A stretch of DNA of 64,000 nt from Gordionus sp. m RMFG-2023 (Eukaryota > Nematomorpha > Gordioida > Chordodea > Parachordodidae), in the NCBI RefSeq assembly GCF_954871325.1, contig NC_088779.1, positions 12,030,846 through 12,094,845 on the forward strand, in the 5' to 3' direction. Each line of letters begins with the position of its first letter. The stretch's first letter is position 1. A program made the translations under genes and the position numbers. Shown in pieces: positions 1 to 12,400 of this stretch. The notes under the pieces were generated by a model. That model was not told the origin of the DNA. It saw only the letters and a program-made list of their open reading frames with translations, and searched no databases.

Positions 1-474
1 CAATGTCATATCAATAGATTAGGTAGTCATCTCAATAGATTAGGTATTCATATCAATAGATTAGGTAGTCATCTCAATAGTAGTCATCTCAATAGGTAGT
101 CATCTCAATAGGTAGTCATCTCAATAGGTAGTCATCTCAATAGGTAGTCATCTCAATAGGTAGTCATCTCAATAGGTAGTCATCTCAATAGGTAGTCATC
201 TCAATAGATTAGGTAGTCATCTCAATAGATTAGGCATTGATCATGTCAATAGATTAGGTAGTCATCTCAATAGGTAGTCATCTCAATAGGTAGTCATCTC
301 AATAGGTAGTCATCTCAATAGATTAGGTAGTCATCTCAATAGATTAGGTAGTCATCTCAATAGATTAGGTAGTCATCTCAATAGATTAGGCATTGATCAT
401 ATTAAGCATTGGTCATATAATAGATTAGGTAGTCATCTCAATAGATTAGGCAGTCATATAAATAGATTAGGTAG
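1..474. repeat. Minisatellite array, 16- and 21-bp units
   Basis: The first 470 bases are almost wholly built of a short core, GGTAGTCATCTCAATA (16 bp), alternating with a longer form that adds GATTA (21 bp). Some units carry a divergent GGCATTGATCAT ending. More than twenty units can be counted, and the array runs off the left edge of the window, so its true length is unknown. Runs of identical 16-bp units in the middle suggest local expansion by slippage or unequal exchange. No coding role is seen. Confidence 0.95.
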
Positions 475-678
475 TCATCTCATATTAGTCCACCACCCAG
501 AGCCAGGGCACGATAAGTTACCTAATAAGGTCCTAGCCTTAGATGCGTCAGACGCAATGTAATCCTCAAAGTATGTCTCAACCATATCAAGGTATGTGTC
601 CGTCATCTCTCCAATAAGTTTTGGAAATCTGAGATACGGATCGCATATAGCAGTAAGTTTATTGTCCATAATTAGCAT
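475..678 (-). other. Short unrecognised ORF between two tandem arrays, possibly gag-like
   Basis: An open frame of 67 codons on the minus strand has balanced amino-acid use (ICDPYLRFPKLIGEM near its start, then an acidic helical stretch) and is less AT-rich than its surroundings, so it looks like once-coding DNA. It is squeezed between two tandem-repeat arrays. The composition vaguely recalls the capsid region of LTR-element Gag proteins, but no diagnostic motif such as a zinc knuckle is present. I do not recognise it. Confidence 0.25.
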
Positions 679-748
679 TAAGTTTATTGTCCATAATTAG
701 CATTAAGTTTATTGTCCATAATTAGTATTAAGTTTATTGTCCATAATA
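652..748. repeat. 25-bp tandem repeat, about four copies
   Basis: The unit AGTTTATTGTCCATAATTAG plus CATTA is repeated about four times and then fades into AT-rich DNA. The first copy overlaps the start of the neighbouring minus-strand ORF, so the array probably arose by tandem duplication of that end. Confidence 0.85.
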
Positions 749-3137
749 AAAATTTTACTTTAAGAAAATACTATATGTTTTAAGTTATGAATTTCATATC
801 GAACAAAAAAAATTATGTTCATCATCAAACGGAATTAAATAATTATATGTCTTTAAATTTTATATCGTCAAAGCAAATCAAAAAAAAATCCTATGCTTTA
901 ATTTTGAGTCGTCAAAGGAAATTAGATAATTCAATCTCATTGAATTTAAATCGTCAAAGGAAATTGGATAATTCTTTAAATTTAAGTTAAAGAAAAACTA
1001 GATTATTCTAAATCTCTAATTTTGAGTTATAAATGAAAATCAGATAATATTATGTCTTTATAATTAAATTATCAAAATAGATAAGAAAATACTATAACAT
1101 GAAAAAATGTGTAATTCGTATTCAATTTATATACTATAATTTGTAGCATAATAAGCGTATCAAAATATAAATTGGCGTAAAATGGTAAGTTTTAACATTT
1201 TGTGATCACGCAATCTATGAACATAAAGTTCTTATCTTGAATAATATGCGGTCTCCCATTCATTAACATATAATTGCGTAGCATCACAACCACACATATC
1301 ACGAGCATATGTGCGATGAAAATAGTGTCCGGCAAATTAATCGCCTTAAATTCAAAATTTAAAAAAAAAATTTTTTTTTAACCTTTTGTATATGTATATA
1401 TATCAGAATAATATTTGACTATTTTTTTTTTTTAAAAAAAAGACAAGTCATATCCTTCGAATTTAATTTTCTTTTTACTTTTTTTAAATTTAAATTTTAT
1501 ATATTTTGTTATTTTTTTTTTACAAAAACGCGCTGGGGCACCATGAAGGATAGTAAACAAGTTATATTTTGTGTTTTAAATTCTTTTTATTTTACTTTTA
1601 AAAATCAAATAATAATAATCATAATATGTATAACAATCAACTGGTATATATAATAAAACATTTCAATAGATATTCAAATTAATACTCAATCAACATTAAA
1701 ATAAATTATTTCAACTGATCACAAATTTAAATTAACATGACAATAAATTATGTTAATTGAACACAATTAACACCGGCAATTAGGGATTCGTTGCTTAAAT
1801 CGAACTCATTCAACCAATTCCTCGATTACCATGCTATAAATTCTTCAATAACGTTCTCTTTTGTTAAACTCGATCTGTTAAATGACTAGTTACATTTTAC
1901 AATTGACTTGAAAATTAACTGTGAAATTTTTCCTTATCTTTTGCAAGAATGGTAAAATAAACGTTGGGATTAAACCTCATTCTAGTTAAATTCTTTAACA
2001 CTTGAAATGTTAAGCTAAGAACTTGTCTACATACTGCTATATGCAACAGCAACAATTTGCAATGAAAATTTTTGTTAATACAGATTCACATATTATTTTA
2101 AAGCTCTGTTATAAAAATGGTTAATAAATTTTACTGCTCTATTATTAAAAATGTCATTTTCATTTGTTTAATTGTTGCCCTAATAGTGTTTTTTGAAGCA
2201 GATATTTTACCAAAACAATTTTAGAGCATTAGCAATTAAAATTTGATTTTAATAATTCTATTTAAAAATGTATAAATGTTAAACCATGAAATAAAAACTA
2301 TCAATTAATAGATTATGTAGTTTGTTAAATATTTAAAAAATATGGTAAGATGATGATATTGTATTTAGGATTGTTATGCTCTCTACTTTTTATGATTCCC
2401 CAGAATACTCCCAAATAAATATACAAACATTTGAGAAATGGGTATAATTTTTTTAAATGTAAAATTCCCACACTTGGAAAAAATATATGAGCATGTATTC
2501 CTATACCTATTTCAAAACGTTATTAACTTTATTAATATCTATATAAAATAATTATAAGAATTAATGGAGAGGACAACTACTCTATTTCACAAAACACGGC
2601 CGAAGTCAGGCAAAAAATTTTTCGCCCGTAAATTTTATATTTCTCAAGCAAAATAAAATTTTTTATAAAATTCCTCCCACAATTTGAAAGTTTTAACCTG
2701 GCAACCCTGAACCTGAATAATTACAAATCCCCTCATTTATAATAAATTATTATAGTATATTATTTTTGTTGATGGTATCTCAAATCCTTTTAAATTAAAT
2801 TTTAAAAGATAGAAGAAAATTTGAATGAGTTTTATTTGAAAAATAATGATGTGATATGTAATATATAAATTTGGTCGATATTTCGCGATTAAAGTTAAGA
2901 TGATCTCCTTTGCTTAAAATTTGGTTTGGGTTTTTTTAGAGTAGGCTCAAAATTTGCTAAATATTGAACCATTTATCTCTACTACTTGATTGTGGTGAAC
3001 CTCACTTTATATTTTTAAAAGAAAAAGCGGCGGCAATTTTTAAAAAATCTATGGGGAATATTTTCAAAGAAATTTTGATTTTAAAATATTAATGAGTTAA
3101 TAATATCTATTTTATAAAATAATTAAATAAGTCGAGA
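749..3137. other. AT-rich intergenic DNA without a recognisable gene
   Basis: No exon of a known family was found on either strand. Positions 850-990 hold a degenerate repeat of about 50 bp built around TCGTCAAAGGAAATTRGATAA. A stretch near 1326 (AGTGTCCGGCAAATTAATCG) resembles the tip of a Tc1-like element but has no visible partner. Confidence 0.6.
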
Positions 3138-3272
3138 GTAGTGTTGTTAAATGACTCTTTTGGAGCCGATTTTTAAATACGGATGAATCAATATTTTATT
3201 AGAAAAATTATACAGAAATTTTTAATCCCCCCCCCCCCCCGCTAGGAAAATCCTGGCTACGACAATGATTAC
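3138..3272. mobile_element. Fragments of a TA-MITE and a hAT terminus
   Basis: From 3138 the sequence GTGTTGTTAAATGACTC followed by GAGCCGATTTTTAAA matches the left arm of the TA-flanked MITE family described at 19457, preceded by TA. At 3227 a run of Cs followed by AAATCCTGGCTACGAC matches, in reverse complement, the G-run-bearing end of the ZMYM-like hAT family seen at 23447 and 49353. Both are partial copies upstream of MND1. Confidence 0.55.
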
Positions 3273-3495
3273 ATTCGTTAAAGTTTTTCTAATTAGATTC
3301 ATATCTGTTTTGAAACTAATCCCTATGTGCACAAGTATATATCAACATATATAAAAAATAACAATATTTTACTTACACCATCCTAAAAACTCTTAGTAAC
3401 AATGATACCTTTTTATTATATATTTATTTTAGCAGACGATATTTAATATTCATAACTAAATTCACCAATCCTATTTTCAACCACAATTTTTAAAA

Positions 3496-6400
3496 ATGGT
3501 ATAAATTTAATTTAATGTTTGCTATTGATGCTTAAATATTTTTTAGTCAAGAAAAAAGGGAATGACTCAAGATGAAAAAAGAGGCAAATTACTAGAAATT
3601 TTTTATGAAAAAGTATATTTATGATTAACATATTAAAAGACATTGCTAAATATTTTAAGATACTACAAAAATATTTTTCACTATTAATATTTTTTAAGAA
3701 AGATTGTTTTCAATTAAAAGAAATCGAAAAATTTGCTTCAAAAGAAAAAAAGATAAATTCTCAGATAGTCAAAGAAATAGTGCAATCCTTAGTTGATGAT
3801 GATTTAGTTAATTCTGAAAAAATTGGGTCCTCTATATACTATTGGGCATTTCCTAGTAAAGCAGGACAAATTGTAAATTTTTTGCATATTACTAAATAAA
3901 TATTTTATACATTATTACTATAATATATCATAATTATTGAATGTACTAATAATGATTAACCTAAATGCTAACCATCTATTTTATTAATCCTTTGCAGAAT
4001 GTTTTTTTAACTTACCCTTAGAAGATTTCTGTTAGGGAGCTTGATTTTTTAAATAATCTTAATGTTTAATGAATTTGTTGGTTAAAAAAGAATTTAAGAT
4101 ATATTTATATAATTTTTACTTTTTTTTCAAATATAGTTTTAAGATAACCAGGGTAATCAAAAATATTTAAATAATAGAATATAAGCTAATAATTTTTAAA
4201 TAATTGCAAATCATCATCCAAAATAAAAATAAAAATAATATTATAGTTTAATTGTGTTAGTTACAATTGAAAACTTAGCCCAAAAGTTATACACTTAAAA
4301 AAAAAATATACTACTATTATAATTAAATATCTATGCTCAAAAAGGTTTTAACTCACCAATCCTACACTTTCCTTACTATTCCATTATATACATTAATTTA
4401 ACTAAGAAATAAAAACGTCTCTGAAGTTTTGAAGAAAAAAAGTTTATGTAAACTGTAATAGAAGCTGTATAGTCTTATAGCAGTAAAACAGAGACAATGA
4501 AGTGACATATAAAGCTATATTGGAGAAAATATAGATGATAATGGTTAGATGGATATGTGGGGTATTTGTGAGAAAGGGGAAAACAAGCAAGGAATTGTGA
4601 GAAAGGATTGAAATAGAAGCAATTGAGGGGGGGGGTTTGAATATATCTAGCAGAAGTTGAAAGATTATTGGATAGAGATGCACATTGATGGAAGTAAGGG
4701 TATTGATTTGTCAATAAAGATCCAAAACAGCCTTATAAAAGTGATAATGGACAATATGATGCAAAAAGTTATGCTCAGGATTGTGAAGAGAGAAATCAGA
4801 AAGTGGCTTATCTAGGTAAATTAAAAATAAGTTTAAATTGCTCAGGCATCGCTCACTTGCCTTATACTTTTATGGGAGTAGACAAATTTTATGAGTGTTT
4901 TTTTATTGATTACTTCCTGAAAAACGTTCAATAATTTAAATAAGAACGCGTTTGGGAGGGGGTCAGGAGTATATTATTCAATTTTGGTAGATAATGTATA
5001 TTATTACCACTATTTGCGTTAATCGACCATTTATCTCTTTTAAAACGAAATATAGAGAAAAGTCAAAATCGTTCAACTACAAAACGACTTATTAGAATGC
5101 TCAAATAAAAAGAATCAGCTTGTTGAAATGATCGAAAATTGTAAAAAGGGCAAGGAGGAATCGGTAAACATAAATTAGATAAATATAATTTTTTTTATAT
5201 TAATTCTCTTATTCCATGTCTCAATAATAAATTAAACGATTTTATAAAATAATATCGATAATGTTTATTAATTTTAAAATTTAATATAAAATTTGGCTTT
5301 TCAATTTTTATGATTACATTTATAATACAGATTAGTTTAAAAAAAATATTTTGAGTACTGCAGAAAATCAACAAAAAGAACTATTTTCGGCTTGGTCTCA
5401 AATTAATTTTTTTTTTTCAATTCTGTATAACTTTAAAAAAATATATAATGTTAGCTCACAACTTCACTTAGATGTATTTATGAAAAATGGAATTCTTATT
5501 TCTTCCATTTATATTCTTACTTATAATCATATTGATGATATTCATATCTGGTGAGTTTCATCGTCTTAAAGTGGTACTAGCTCAAAATTGTTTATCTTTG
5601 TTTTGCAGAAAAGTCATTTTTTGAAAATATTTATATTTTTTTTTCTTAAATTGTATTATTAAAGACACAAAATACATAAATTTATACATTATGATCAAAT
5701 TTTTATTGAGTAATTCGAGGTTCTTATAACCAACGCACCTGTATTGAAAAAATTATCTTCAATATCAATCTCTTATTGTCGAAATTTTAAATTATTTTGA
5801 AAACTAGAATTATAATGCATATTTTTAAATATAAATTTTAAGATTAAATTAAATCAAAAGATTATGATTTTAGAATTAATTAGAAAATATTTTAAATTTT
5901 TTTATATATAGTTAAGTTATTACATAAAATTGAAAGTAGCGTTCTAAATTAGTGAGCTACCACTATCCATTTTAAAAAAATTTAGCGCGCGAAAGCTACA
6001 GCTACTGAAAAAGTAGTGCGTTATTTAAACAACACGGAGAAATAGCTTGCGCAGCAACCATGCTACAGACTAATTTATTAGTTTTTTGTAATTGCAAATG
6101 ACATACTTTTAATCTGTTATTCAATTAAAAGGAAATGCAAAATATTGAAATATTTATAACCTAAACAATTTAAAATATCACTTTCCTATTTTGAGGCTTT
6201 TTTTTGATATGGGTCATCAAAATGTCCTAAAGACGAGTTCGGGTTCTATCCTGAACTCTAATTTAAACAAACCTTTTTATAAAAAGCAATAATAAAGATA
6301 AGTTAATATATGTGAATTATTAGGTAATGGCTTAAAATCGATAATTTATCTGCTAAGCATAACTAGAATTTTTTTCTGCTTTTAGAAATGATTTACAATG

Positions 6401-9400
6401 CTGTAAAATTTACGGTTTAAGCATAAGCCATTAAATAGCTAGGTTATATTTAAATGTTGTAGATAATGATAATGGCACATGGAAGCCCCAACTTTTTTTA
6501 TCATGCCTTGACCTAAGATTTATATATTAATAATGAAAAATACAAATGAAAATCCGCAGCTTCCCCTCGTTGTTCATAATTAAATTTATTATTAATATTA
6601 TAATTGTATAAAAAATAATGATTTTAGAGCTATCTTCTGATTTCCAGCTTTCCGTCGTTGTTCATAATTTAATTATTCATTAATATTAAAATTGTATATA
6701 ATAAAAAAGCTTTTAAGCTCTTTGAATATCATGGAATAAATATTTTAATGCTTAGGAATTTAAGATCTTGCATTGTTCTTTGAACACCTATATCTCATCC
6801 CCTGGTGTAGCTTAGAGCTAAAATTTTACATCTTTTGTTGAAACAGATACTATCAATCAGAGGTGATAAATATTTAAATGCATGTGTATAAATGGAGTTT
6901 TAATTGTAAAGAAAAAAGACTTTAAATAAATTTAATATAAAATATAGAATCAAATATTTTTATTGATATGCATGACTTAATCAAAAATGATTTATAAAAT
7001 AAAAATCAGGATTTAGATCAATTTTTTTGTTTGAATATTTAAATATTTATTTCTTAACATTTTTCTTAAAATAAGACAAATAACACACAATATGAGGTTT
7101 ATCAATATTATTTATAAGTTTACATATTGTTGCATAAAATTATAAAAAATTAAAGACATAGCAATTAATTAAGATCAAATTTTGGTCTCATCAATATGAC
7201 CACCTTTATTCTTAATAATTGCTGCAAAAATTTTTGATAATCTTTCGATGAGATTTTTTAAATATTCGGAAGTGATATTGTTCCATTTCTCTACAATATT
7301 TCCCAAAGGTGCGTATGAGAGGTTGGGCTTTTTCGCGCTTGTCGATCAAGGTGATCCCATAAAAATTCGATTGTATTGAGATCGGGAGACTGGGATGGCC
7401 AAATCATCAACTCGAGAATACCGTGTTGTAGATTTTGTAAATAATCTTTGCATAGCCTGAATGTATGCTTTGGGTCATTATCTTGTTGAAATAAAAAGTT
7501 ATTTCCGATCAAACACTTTCCTGATGAAATCACATGGTCCTCAAGGATTTGCCGGTATCCCTCCTTGTTTAGAATTCCTTTAATTTTGACAATGTCGGCG
7601 GTTGCGCCGGCACCAAAGCCCCCCCACACCATAACAGACCCTCTCCCGAATTTGACTGTATGAATTATGCAGTGATCATTCATTTACTCTCCAGCTGAGC
7701 GGCGAATATATTGCCTTCTTTTAGAACCAAAGATTTTGGATTTTGACTCATCACTCCATAAGACGTGGTACCAGTTGGCAGATGTCCAAAATTGATGTTT
7801 TCGTGCCCAATCTAATCGCTTGAGTTTATTTTTTATGCTCAAGAGTGGCTTTTTGACCGCTACCTTACCATAAAGTTCAAAGCTCCTAAAGCGCTTTTTC
7901 ACAGTTGTGACACTCAGGCTTTCCCCAGTAAGATTAATCTCCGCAACTATCTCTGAGGCGACAAAACGTCTATTGCGTTTACCAGAGTTGTTAATCGCTA
8001 CTTTTAAAAGTAGCGCGCTACCGCTATTGCTAATTGTTAAAAAAAAGTAGCTCGCTATTAGCTACTATTTTTTAAAAGTAGCTTTAGCTACTTTTAGGCT
8101 ACTTTTTATAAAAACAATTTTTTATTTATTTTGCATATAATGTAATTATAGTAAATAATATATAAAAATCAACATTTATAAATATTAAAATATAGTTAAT
8201 TTTGATTATAAAAAAATTTATGTAATAAATTTTAAATATTTATGGTAATTTGTTGAATTTTAATAATAAAATCATTTCAATATTATCATCCCCAAGTCTA
8301 GAGCGACGATCAGAAAGTATCAGCTTTGCCTTACTAAATAATCTCTCTGTGTCTCACCTTCAGCATTATCCTCACCAAATATTCTATATTCATATTAAAT
8401 AGTGTCACAATGAGGCGATTGTCATTGTGAATCAAAACCTAAATATAAAAAGAAATATATATATAAAAAAGAAATTAATAATAATTAGGAATGTTGAAAG
8501 TAAGGCTTTTGAGACCTAAAAATAAAAAAAGAAAACAAATATATATATATAAAAAGAAATTAACAATAATTAGGAATCACGAAATCAATTTATCTCTTTA
8601 TTCAAAATTATAACATTATCAAATTAACAAATTTATAAAAGTAAAAATAATAAAAAAGATTAATAAAAAATAAAATTAAAAAATAAAATACAAAAAGTTA
8701 ATAATTATAAAAGATCATTTTGTATGGTAAAAATTGACCTTTTTATACTCTTTTCAATCTTCTTATAACTAATATTCATAACTATTCAAATATAATATTT
8801 TTATCACGCGTTATAATAATAAATCCAAGAGAATTTTTTATGCAAATTAAATATAAAGTACAACAAAATCCACAAGAATTCTTTATGCAAATTAAATTAA
8901 CATTTACAACACCTCCCTACTTAAATTAGACCCAACATTCTGCGAATAATCAATCTTCTTTCGATCTCGACTTATTCTTCTTAATCTTTGCTGTCTTGTA
9001 AGTTCTAACGAAGGCTGACTCTTGTCTAGTATTCTTAGTTTCGAACGACCGTTTGTATCCGATTGTCGCTTGAAATTTTTGGATTCTATCTTCTGTCGCT
9101 TGTCACCCTGTGAAACGATCCGCTTTTTATCTCTGTAGGCCACTGACGAACTTGATACACGCCTGTTTTCCACTATCCACGATTGATGAACGATTATCGA
9201 TGACATCCAGTTTCTTTTCCTCTCTTGTTTTTTGCTAGTCGATCTTAATCGTTTTTACAATTTATCGTAGCTTGTTTCCTATCATTCTCTTGTAATCGAT
9301 TGGTTGTTGCCTCTAATTCTTGTAATCGTATCTATCTTTTAGACTTCCGGGTCTTCTACGACAGTTTGCCCTTGCTGAGATATCGGGTAATCACATCTAA

Positions 9401-12400
9401 TCTACTTCTACCTAAAATAATCTATTTAAATAACTAATCTAATTCTGCCTTTAATAAATGGCATAAATTATACTAAATCTTACATTTATAATACGTAACA
9501 AAAATATATATAATAAATTATAAAAATATATCAAATTCTATCACCCCTTTCCCCTTAATGAAGCCTAGACCCATATTTTCATTGAAAAATATACTTGTAC
9601 TCATCCTTTAGCTATTGATCCTCATCTTCTTTTCAGCCATGTTTATACTAAATTTATATCTAAAAATCCTATTCTACAATATATATCAAAATCTTTCTTT
9701 TACTCAAGTCTTTAAAAAAAAACTGCTGAAATATATAAATCTCTTTTCATACATACGTTGTCGAGAAATCAATGACATTTAATCATAAAAGTTTTCATAC
9801 TCACGTTTATGAACAACCTATTAACTCTAATCACTATGGTTTTCACCCCACGTCTTTGAAGAACTTATGAAATCTAAACATTATAAATTTTCGCACCACC
9901 GTTGTTGAAAACTGATATGTATATTTCTAAAGATGTTTTTCTTTCCGTTGCATAATTGATCTCGAATCTTATTTATGATTCAAAAAAATAAAAATCCGAT
10001 CTCTAATTGAGCTCGATTGCGGCATAAATTTTCTAATGACGAAAGCCGTTTCTCTTTATGAAGATTTTTGGTTAATCTAAAACCTAATATACTACATTCA
10101 CATTAATCCTTGAGGCTGTTTTATCTCTCGCAGCCCTTAAAATAAAAGTTAAATTCAATAAGAATTTAATCAACTATTTCCTAACAAAAGTTATATTCTA
10201 ATCTTCTTCACCGAATTTTTTAATTATTATGTCTTAGCAAATTATTAGTTTAATATTAACTTTCGCAATTTATGTTTCTTTTTCTTTGTCATAATTATTT
10301 CTAGTGATCCATTAATAATAATTCTAAAATCTAAAATATCATAGTCTTTATTAGTTTCAAAATTCCAATGGTTTTTAGTTTACCAGTAACTTCTAAATAT
10401 AAAATTCCTAATTATCACCTTTAAATAACTAAACACAATTATATCTTATCTACTATGAATGTTACCTTTGTCTTTAATTTTATTTTAAATTCCTACATAA
10501 ACCTAATCTTATTAAAATAATTTCTCTTTTTCAACCTACATTTTAAATATCATCTTGTCAAATTCATATTTTTCTTACCCCTTTTCCGTTTTGAATTTCT
10601 TTCATTTGTATGGAGTTTGGTTGGCATTAGACTGAAAGTTGTAATGGTACTGTCGCCTCCTCTCTCCAACACCATTGTCACAATGAGGAAGTTTGTCATT
10701 GTGAATCAAACCTAAATATAAAAATAGAAAACAAATATATATATATAAAAAAGAAATTAATAATAATTAGGAATCACGAAATCAATCTAATGCTTTATTC
10801 AAAATTATAACATTATCAATTAACAAATTATAAAGATAAAAATAAAAATAATAAAAATAAAATACAAAAGTTAATAATTAAAAAATATATTTTTGTATGG
10901 TAAAAATTGGCCTTTTTATACTCTTTTCAATCTTCTTATAACTAATATTCATAACTATTCAAATATAATATTTTTATCACGCGTTATAATAATAAATCCA
11001 AGAGAATTCTTTATGCAAATTAAATATAAAGTACACCAAAATCCAAAAGAATTCTTTATGCAAATTAAATCTAACATTTACAACAAATAGAATAAATTAT
11101 TCATCCCATTTTTAATAGAAATGAGTAGTGATATTTATCAAAAATGGAGTGGTAAAATCATTAGGTTGCTATTCTAAATTTTAAACCTCAGGAATTATGA
11201 TGTAACTAAGTAAAAATATTTTATCAAATGAATGCATTGAATTCTCTGTACTGTATATAAATTGATGGATATTAATCAATAAGAAATAAATATAGTAAAA
11301 ATCTAATCATCCATGAAATATTCAATAACCATATCATTTTAAATGTTAAGCTCAATGACACTATGCAATAAATACAAATGAAATAATCCATCTCTGTTGT
11401 AAATTTTATTAGTTAAATTCACTAATTTTTTTATAATTTGATATAAATTATGATATATTATTACTTAAAGTATGTATTTAGTTAATAAAAATTCTATATA
11501 TAATGTGAAATATTAAACAACTTTTAAGTAAATACTGAAAAATTTAATTAATAACTTAACTATTACTTGATTTAATTTTATTACTCTAAATATTTTAAAA
11601 ATTAATTTATAATACTGAAGGCCTTCAGCTAATTGGACCCATTATCGGTCACCATCTTGCAAACTTTATTATGAATTCTAAAAGACTTGTGGACGTCAAT
11701 AATTTTATTTGCAAGTACATCGTATATCTGGCATCCTATTATCCTTTTGAGGGCTAATGCTACTGATTTTCTTTTTAAAGTCCTAGGGTCTAGCCAATGG
11801 CCTGTGATTCCCAAATAAGCTCTAAAAATATTTAATCAGATCAATTTATAAATATAAATAAGTGTTTACCTTCTGTTATGTGTCCAACTATCTGCCGTGG
11901 TACATATATGAGATATCTCTGATAATTCTACTATTAAAGCATCTTTCATCACTTTAAACTTATCTGCTATTTTATTCACAAGTGTCTGGCGACAGAAAAT
12001 AGTTGTACCAGGTGATAAAGCTTTAATCATCATAGTAAATGATGGATTATCAACCAAGGACATTGGCTGAACTGTATCAATTATAAAATCCACAATAACT
12101 TTATCAGTTAATTTCTGAGAAATATTAGCATTTGTATTATTAATTAATTTTGTCTGAATGGAATTAGTCTTTTTGGATGTAGATTCACCTATGTCAAATT
12201 TATTTAAATGTTGTTCAATTTTCTTAAAACTATTAGCATCAACAGTCTTATAAAATAAATATTATTTTATGTAAAAATGATAATTTACCTTTAGGTGTTT
12301 CTTGAGGTTATAGCTTCTGGATTGATTTGAGGAAAATTTTTTTTACATTTTAAACATAAAAATTTGAAGCCAGTTTTTGTTTTAATATTTATCTTGAAAA

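Noticed and set aside
1-474. Short regular repeats as a possible telomere or CRISPR array.
   Set aside because: The unit is 16/21 bp and variable, without spacers and unlike any telomere repeat.
3873-3899. MND1 ending at 3899 as a 92-residue protein.
   Set aside because: Conservation stops exactly at the GT at 3873 and resumes in phase at 5056 and 18345, so the stop is intronic.
4444-4714. Two overlapping minus-strand ORFs opposite a purine-rich stretch in MND1 intron 3.
   Set aside because: They arise from a G/A-rich strand, are pyrimidine-codon biased, and overlap in two frames; no homology recognised.
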